Source: Acanthococcus lagerstroemiae (taxonomy: Eukaryota; Arthropoda; Insecta; Hemiptera; Eriococcidae). From it: 64,000 nt of DNA. A program made the position numbers and the translations under genes. The first letter of the stretch is position 1. Each line of letters starts with the position of its first letter. The notes below the pieces were generated by a model. It was not told the origin of the DNA. It saw nothing but the letters and a program-made list of their open reading frames with translations, and ran no database searches. The stretch is from contig CM063109.1 in assembly GCA_031841125.1 (NCBI GenBank), positions 8,222,321-8,286,320 of the forward strand, written 5' to 3'. This document shows positions 58,801 to 64,000 of this stretch, piece by piece.

Positions 58801-61800
58801 TATTTTATTTGTTTTGTCTGACTTGTATAATAGAATAACTTTCGACGTTTTCCATATTGTTGGATAAATACCTGTCTCAAGGACAGTATTGCAGACATAA
58901 GTTAAGGGAGTAATTAAAAAGTGTGAGCAAGCTCGAAATATGTATAGTTGAATGGAATCAGGGCCGCAAGAGATTTAGGTTTATAGTCATGCGGGGCACG
59001 TTTTATATCATCGATAGTGATCACACTCACCGATATAAAGCGTTCGCCTCCAGTAGCCCCCACCCCATTAGCACTTCGAGTTCAGTTCTGAGTTACATTT
59101 TCATCGCTAAAAACACTAGAAAAATAGTTTGCAAATAATTCCGCAATGGTATCTGAACTTGTGTAAATGTGTTCACCAAAGGTATAAATAAGTGCCAGAC
59201 CTACTACTTTGCCTATTGGCAATCTCTCGCCAGAATTCTTTTGGTTGAGACTTCATTCTATCCTCCAAAGCACTTATATATGTATTCCATGCTTTTGTTA
59301 TTAAAACCTTGATTTCTTTTCTTATATGCCTGCATTTTTGCTTCAACTCTTCATTAGAAGGTTTCTTTTAAATTTATGTAGAGAGGATTTATTTTCAATT
59401 TTTTAATAATTTCATACGTAACCAAGCAGGATATTTTTTCCGTCCAGTATTCTTTTTTAATGGCACCGTCTTGCTTAAGATATCTATTACTGAATTTTGG
59501 AAATACTCAGCAGCTTGGTTACTATCTTTAAGCTTGTACAGTTCATCCCAATTCGTCAATTTAAATAGATTATACATGTACAGAAAATTTGCTTTTTTGA
59601 AATCAAACCTCCGAGGGTACGTAATTGCAGTTGTATTACTTTTTGAGGGATGTTTCACAAAACCAAACTCGACGAGTAGAGGTGGGTGGTAACTGTCACA
59701 GGTATCGGTCAAGGAGTCGCTCTCAGAAACTACAATGGGGGAGAAGTTGGCAAGTACCAAGTCCAGTGTTCTATTTAAGGAATGTGAAATTGTGTTATGT
59801 GACTTAAGGTGGTTGATATCTAAAAATGAATAGATGTCTTTGTATATTCCATGATGTTCATCAGATTTACTAAAATTATTGTCGAATAATGGCAGGTTGA
59901 AATCACCGAGTATAAGTAAGTCATCGTTTACTAATCCGTACGAGGTAATTTTTTCGAAAATAATTAGTGAATACTCCCACCCACCCGATCCCGGGGAGAA
60001 TTAAAATAAACCTATGTACAGCCAAATGGGATTTGGAGTACGTATTCTAATTTAAATTTGTTCGCAGGAGATATCCTCAACTTCCAATGCAGCAACTATT
60101 TCAACTCAAAGATGCTTTTTAACAACATGACTCCACCCCCACGTTTACTATACACCCAATAGTCTGGACCCTATCTTTTCGAAGAACGTTGTATTCGCTA
60201 TCAAAAAAGCTCCCCACTTTTTATGCCCCCATGTAGCCATGTCTCGGTTAATGCAATTATGTCATATGAGTCTGCTTTATTATTAATGTAGAATTGTTCG
60301 ACCTTAGTCCTCAGCCCCCTTACATTTTAATAGTGGCAAGATAGTTTAATCTTAAATTTATCCATATTTTTATCTGATGTAATTTTACTTTTATTTTTCT
60401 TGCTTCTGGCTCCGGAACAATAGAAAATGATCAGGGTAACTGCCTTTCAAGTCCCTCGCACCTCCCTCACCCTGGGCGAGTCTCGTTGAACTAGTCGTGG
60501 CTTCTCCCAGGCCCCCGTTGTGGATGCCTACATTTTTAGCGTTTACGCCGGATTTCAATTTAAGCACGTACCCGCTGGTAAATAGAAGGTCCCTGCGGGA
60601 CAAATGTGCGCATCTTCATGGGTAAAGCTAGGATTTTTATGTAAATGCATACTTGTTCTCATAATACTAGGTAGCGCATATCCACATTATCTTTGCGGAA
60701 CATGAAGTTCTGAATCCATATGCAAAAGTATATAACCCCTATTTTTGCATATTTAGGCCATAAATGCATATCTTCGTTGAAAAATAGCCGAATACCGTAT
60801 ATTTGCCGCATATTTGAGGTTGTTAGCGCATATTTTCCCAAAAACTGGCCAAAAATCACTTCTATTGATGAAATTTCCAAAATTTTCACAATTTTCTGGA
60901 GGAAAAAAAAAACAAGTAACAGGATGTTTGTTCTTTGCTGTAAGCTGCTGGAAGAAGGTCGGCTGAAGACTAGAAAATTAGAGACAAGAAAAAAAAACTT
61001 ATCAGTAGTCATGTTTAAAGTCTTTTTTCTCCTATATAAATGCTTATTCAAGGCTTTAAACTGCGCAGCTGCAAACTTCTTTGTGTTTTTGATGATTTAA
61101 TGAAATTTCCGTTAAAACGAATGGATCTTATTGTAGTGCTTCGAAAAACCCTACATTTCGATACCCATGAGGGTGCGGTTTTATAGCGCATATTTTTGCA
61201 TATTTTGACATTTTTAGCGCATATTTATTGCGCATATTTTCGGGTTTTTAGCGCATAAAAATGCTAGCCCTATTCATGGGCGATCATCCACATTAAATGT
61301 TTCCTCTTGTTTTTCGTTTCGCTGTTTTGGATCGGTCGGTCATAAAAATGCCGCATTACGAAGGGAACGTTTTCAAGGCGAGTTCGAAGCCAATCTAAAT
61401 TGTACCGATGACCAGACAAGAGTGCCAAAAGGGTCAGCTAAGGTAACGTCAATATCAGTCAAAATACTGTCACATATTTGTAGTCAATTGAGAGTCAATA
61501 ATGTCAACAGAAGTGTATTCAAGGCCGCAGAGTTAAAAATACATATATCCGAGTGCTCTGATTGGTTGAAATGTTTGTCATCATGTCGAAATACCGTGTC
61601 AAAATTCGCGACGCAGATCAAATTTGTCAATCCTTCAAGTTCGGAGAAAACGAACGGTGTCAGCATAAAAAACTTACTTTGCGAATACTGGCACACTTTG
61701 TAGCCTCCGAATAACCAGCCATGTCCTCGGGATTACAGACTTTGACAAATGGGAAATTACATCGCCTCGCAATTTCGGCGGCCAATGCTGTTTTGCCCGA

Positions 61801-62033
61801 ATTAGGCGGGCCTGAAACCAACATAGAATTCAAATTTCCAGATGGGCGAAAACGTACAATTGTAACATTTTCTTACCTTCTAATAGTACTGAAACCAATC
61901 TGGGCGCATCAGCAATGCGCAACTGTTTAACTAACTGCTGAACTTCGGTCAGGATACTACTGATAGGGCTTCCCCAAGCTATAAAACCACGTGGTATGTA
62001 GTGTTCCAGAAGTTCGGCATTAGCACTAAACGC
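55873..62033 (-). CDS. NSF D2 cassette B, five exons, intact
   Basis: Exons: 61877-62033, 61678-61811, 56490-56713, 56250-56408, 55873-55978; all GT-AG, one open frame to TGA. The product is NSF D2: start AFSANAELLEHYIPRGFIAW, Walker [16 protein letters not shown], Walker [28 protein letters not shown], and end INIGIKKWVNQIGEVRHG. Exon 3 carries a 15-bp tandem duplication (VYQSHVYQSH) and an insert (LQYSSSTV). The C-terminal exon has drifted most. Its first exon begins 116 bp after the stop of cassette A, so no N or D1 exons belong to it alone. Intron 2 (5 kb) contains a decayed LINE and a MITE. It shares its 3' flank with cassette D. Confidence 0.88.
56760..58020. repeat. Decayed minisatellite in intron 2 of cassette B
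   Basis: Irregular copies of a ~50-60-bp unit such as gggaaaatctccaatgattt, aaggaatttcatccgaaatt and aaaaaattccaataatttcc. Each is A/T-rich with periodic gaa/ttc. The short open frames here are repeat frames. Confidence 0.85.
58030..60365 (-). pseudogene. Old non-LTR retrotransposon remnant
   Basis: Pieces of one LINE lie in order on the minus strand, broken by many stops. The endonuclease start is near 60340 (NVRGLRTKVEQFYINN, DIIALTETWLHGG). The region after the endonuclease is at 59395-59760 (YPRRFDFKKANFL, KKYPAWLRMKLL). Reverse transcriptase pieces lie at 58236-58700: YTDFSKAFEIVNHKIL, GVPRGSVLGPYLFLIFVDDI and the box LLLYADDMKIY. The pattern fits the CR1/jockey group and is distinct from the LINE at 27-31 kb. 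It must have inserted after intron 2 existed. Confidence 0.88.
60623..61272. mobile_element. 650-bp MITE with 8-bp target duplication
   Basis: The ends are taaagctaggatttttatg and cataaaaatgctagcccta, inverted with three mismatches. They are flanked by perfect ttcatggg at 60615-60622 and 61273-61280. The interior is packed with gcgcatatttttgcatatt motifs. The 8-bp duplication fits hAT-like elements. No transposase. Confidence 0.88.
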
Positions 62034-62149
62034 CTGCAAGGATTACACTGATTAATTTCCAATAAAGTCTTCGCATTTTATTTTTGTTCATGGAAGAGGC
62101 CGACCAAACAGTGAGCAATGTATGTAATTTATTGTTGGTATGAACTAGC
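62034..62149 (-). promoter_or_regulatory. 116-bp inter-cassette spacer A to B
   Basis: From the TAA of cassette A to the acceptor CTTGCAG|GCG of cassette B. It contains AATAAA-like hexamers on the minus strand (CAACAATAAATTAC, AAAAATAAAATG). These could end transcripts of cassette A. Confidence 0.7.
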
Positions 62150-63180
62150 TTAATAATTTACTTCTTCGAATCTGAACAAGAAGGTTGGAACTCTGGATTC
62201 GTCTTCAACTTGTCTGACTGCGTCTATTAGACCAAGCACTTTTTTGATGCCAATGAAAATCCTGCAATCAAAAACCACGTGAGATGTTATGTTTTTCAAA
62301 TTATCAAATTAAATGAACAAATTGATTATTTTTGGGCTTGGGTTTCTGCAGTCCGAATAGCTAAAAAATTAGGCATAGGCACAGGTACTTATTCATGATT
62401 TTGTTCACTAACAGTTTAACTATAACCCGATGCGCAATCAGTTACCCGCGGAAAAGTTACCCTCAGATTACCCTTGTTCCCCTTTAGTTACCTGGATAAC
62501 TAACGGGATACTACGCAATTAGTTACCCTCTAGTTACCCGCGGCGGAGAAGTTACCCATTTGTTACCATCGGGTACCGTCAGATTACCCTTGTTCCCCTT
62601 TAGTTACCCAAGTAACTGGTGGGATTTTGCGCATCGAGAAGCCGCAATATTTTCATGCATCAACTCGTATAATATCATACGATAATTACAAACATATGGG
62701 CACAGATAATTTACAAAATACACATCAAGGTACAAGGGAAACTAATAATTACTCTCGATTTTCAAGTTTTGACACAATACTGATGATTTCTAATCGACTG
62801 AAAACATGACTCATCTCGAGCACTGCAATCAAGTGTTCACTCTTGCTCAGATTCAGAACGTGAAGTGTAGTGGTAAACAAGGATAATAACTCCATCTCTT
62901 CCAGGTCAGATCTGAAATCAAAATATCACCGAATCACATACTTCATGTATTCGATAAGCCTCCCCAAGAGAAATTTTATAACAGCAACTTACCGTTTTAT
63001 ACTACTGGTACACAAGACTAACAGTTTCTTCCCTTTAGGCGGCAATTTTTTCAGCAAAACCCTTAATGTAAGGACGGTACTATTCGAATACCGGGGGCCT
63101 ATATGGCTGTAGTCGACCAGATTTTCAATGTCGTCAAGAAGTATACAACTCGAGTGGGATTGATAGGCATCATCAAAAAC
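62150..63180 (-). CDS. NSF D2 cassette A, exons 3-5 (rest beyond window)
   Basis: Exons: 62993-63180, 62753-62911, 62150-62261; phases as in the other cassettes, open to TAA. The visible product covers Walker B ([20 protein letters not shown]), [34 protein letters not shown], and the C-terminus [20 protein letters not shown] ending RFEEVNY. Exons 1 and 2 should lie above 64000. It is closest to cassette C, with the same SINE position and the same type of ending. A 209-bp insertion sits in the last intron. Confidence 0.88.
62428..62636. mobile_element. Insertion in the last intron of cassette A
   Basis: A segment absent from the same intron of B and C. The ends are cgatgcgcaa and ttgcgcatcg. 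The interior has tandem ttaccc-type motifs, including two copies of agattacccttgttcccctt (near 62475 and 62581). The target duplication is unclear. Confidence 0.7.
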
Positions 63181-63289
63181 CTAGAAACAGACGAGCAAAC
63201 CGGTATCATTTTTGATAATACATACATATTATTTGTTCGAATTAGTAGAAAGTAAGGTAATGAATGTTAATCAGACAAAACCCTCATCT

Positions 63290-63582
63290 TGAGCATCGGC
63301 GTCAAATGACACTCTTTTTGAGTCAAAACGGTATCAGTTAACCTATTTTTCTAATTTGATCTCACTCAACCCCTGGAATCCGCCCTTTTGAGCATTACTT
63401 CAGAGACGTCGGGGAGGCTGTTAGGGCTATCTTAGCTCTCTTCCCTTCTGACAGAAAAACCGGCCTAGGTCGAAATCTGGTGAGTTGCTACGTGGGCTCG
63501 AACCTGGGACCTTCGGATTCCAAGACCAACGCGCGATCCACTCGGCCAACCGGACCCCTTAAAATAGTGTCGGTCGTTGACA
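63290..63582 (-). mobile_element. tRNA-derived SINE in intron 2 of cassette A
   Basis: Same element as at 21655-21945, with A box TGGCCGAGTGG and B box GGTTCGAGCC on the minus strand. It lies at the paralogous place, so the shared insertion predates the split of cassettes A and C. Confidence 0.85.
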
Positions 63583-63614
63583 ATCATGTAGGTTCCACTC
63601 ACTTGTAGCAGAAT

Positions 63615-63871
63615 CTTCGACCATCCAGTATATGGACTAGCGAAGCGCCGTAAGCGCTGTGTAATAGAAATACGAAGAAACCCGGGCGTTGAGTAGGCAA
63701 TTACTCGACATATTACAGGTGAAAGCGACTGTAAGCACACACGACTACATTCAACGCCAGCGCACACATATAAATATTCCGCTGAGATATTTTGTGTTAT
63801 TGCGTTTATCCGCCCAGGTTCTAGCGTGCGAAATACGCAGCTTCGCTAGTCCCTATACTGCATGGTCGAAG
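63615..63871. mobile_element. 257-bp MITE with 32-bp ends and 8-bp target duplication
   Basis: The ends cttcgaccatccagtatatg and, inverted, catgcagtatagggactagc... pair over about 32 bp. They are flanked by agcagaat at 63607-63614 and 63872-63879. Cassette C has the empty site with a single agcagaat (about 21986-21993). Confidence 0.93.
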
Positions 63872-63919
63872 AGCAGAATTGATAAAAATGCCAGGAACTG
63901 CATTTTTTGAGATAGTATT

Positions 63920-64000
63920 TAGATGCCGTTCAGCAAAAACCGGCCAAGCGACAAAATCTGTTGTTTGAGAAAACCTAATATTAAAAGCCAATGAATAATG
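63920..64000. mobile_element. MITE cut by the window end
   Basis: Same sequence as the start of 22033-22274 (cagcaaaaaccggccaagcg, then ttgtttgagaaaac), again at the paralogous place in intron 2. Confidence 0.8.

Noticed and set aside
62428..62636. Telomere-like ttaccc repeats
   Set aside because: Spacing is irregular and the segment has inverted ends within an intron, so an insertion element explains it.

Overview
This is eukaryotic, almost certainly arthropod (probably insect) nuclear DNA. The evidence is spliced minus-strand genes with GT-AG introns, a Ty3/gypsy LTR element, an arthropod-style two-ORF non-LTR element, tRNA-derived SINEs, several MITE families and satellite arrays. There is no bacterial operon, rRNA gene or CRISPR array. 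The species cannot be fixed from the sequence.

Layout. 1-7735: a foldback-monomer satellite organised in higher-order repeats, with decayed monomers at its right edge. 7736-9528: non-coding. 9529-13705: a truncated gypsy element between two identical 137-bp direct repeats. 14.4-16.1 kb: exons of an unrecognised gene. 16.66-24.52 kb: two tandem NSF D2-domain cassettes (called D and C), with transposons in their introns. 24.5-32.2 kb: palindromes, a MITE cluster and a nearly complete 4.35-kb jockey-like LINE. 32.2-50.8 kb: a repeat domain built from a 'GTTTGTGC'-rich satellite, a second ~290-bp satellite that switches orientation, and long inverted repeats, including two ~2.2-kb arms about 14 kb apart. 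51.4-53.1 kb: a gag remnant and a small broken gene split by a MITE. 55.87-63.18 kb: two more NSF D2 cassettes (B, and A without its first exons), also loaded with transposons.

The most interesting system is the NSF array. Four modules encode only the second ATPase domain (D2) and C-terminus of NSF, the SNARE-disassembling AAA+ ATPase. Each complete module is five exons with identical splice phases, intact reading frames and its own stop codon. Only 116-119 bp separate one module's stop from the next module's first D2 splice acceptor, and no N or D1 exons lie between. The modules form two A-type/B-type pairs (A-B and C-D), 31 kb of repeats apart. They differ at functional sites: D lost three Walker A residues and has a changed Walker B, and B has a 5-residue duplication. 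My inference is a set of alternative 3' D2 cassettes served by upstream N-D1 exons outside the window. A decaying array of partial duplicates is the main alternative.

The transposon record is unusually clear. Many insertions can be dated against empty paralogous sites, because the same introns occur in two to four copies.
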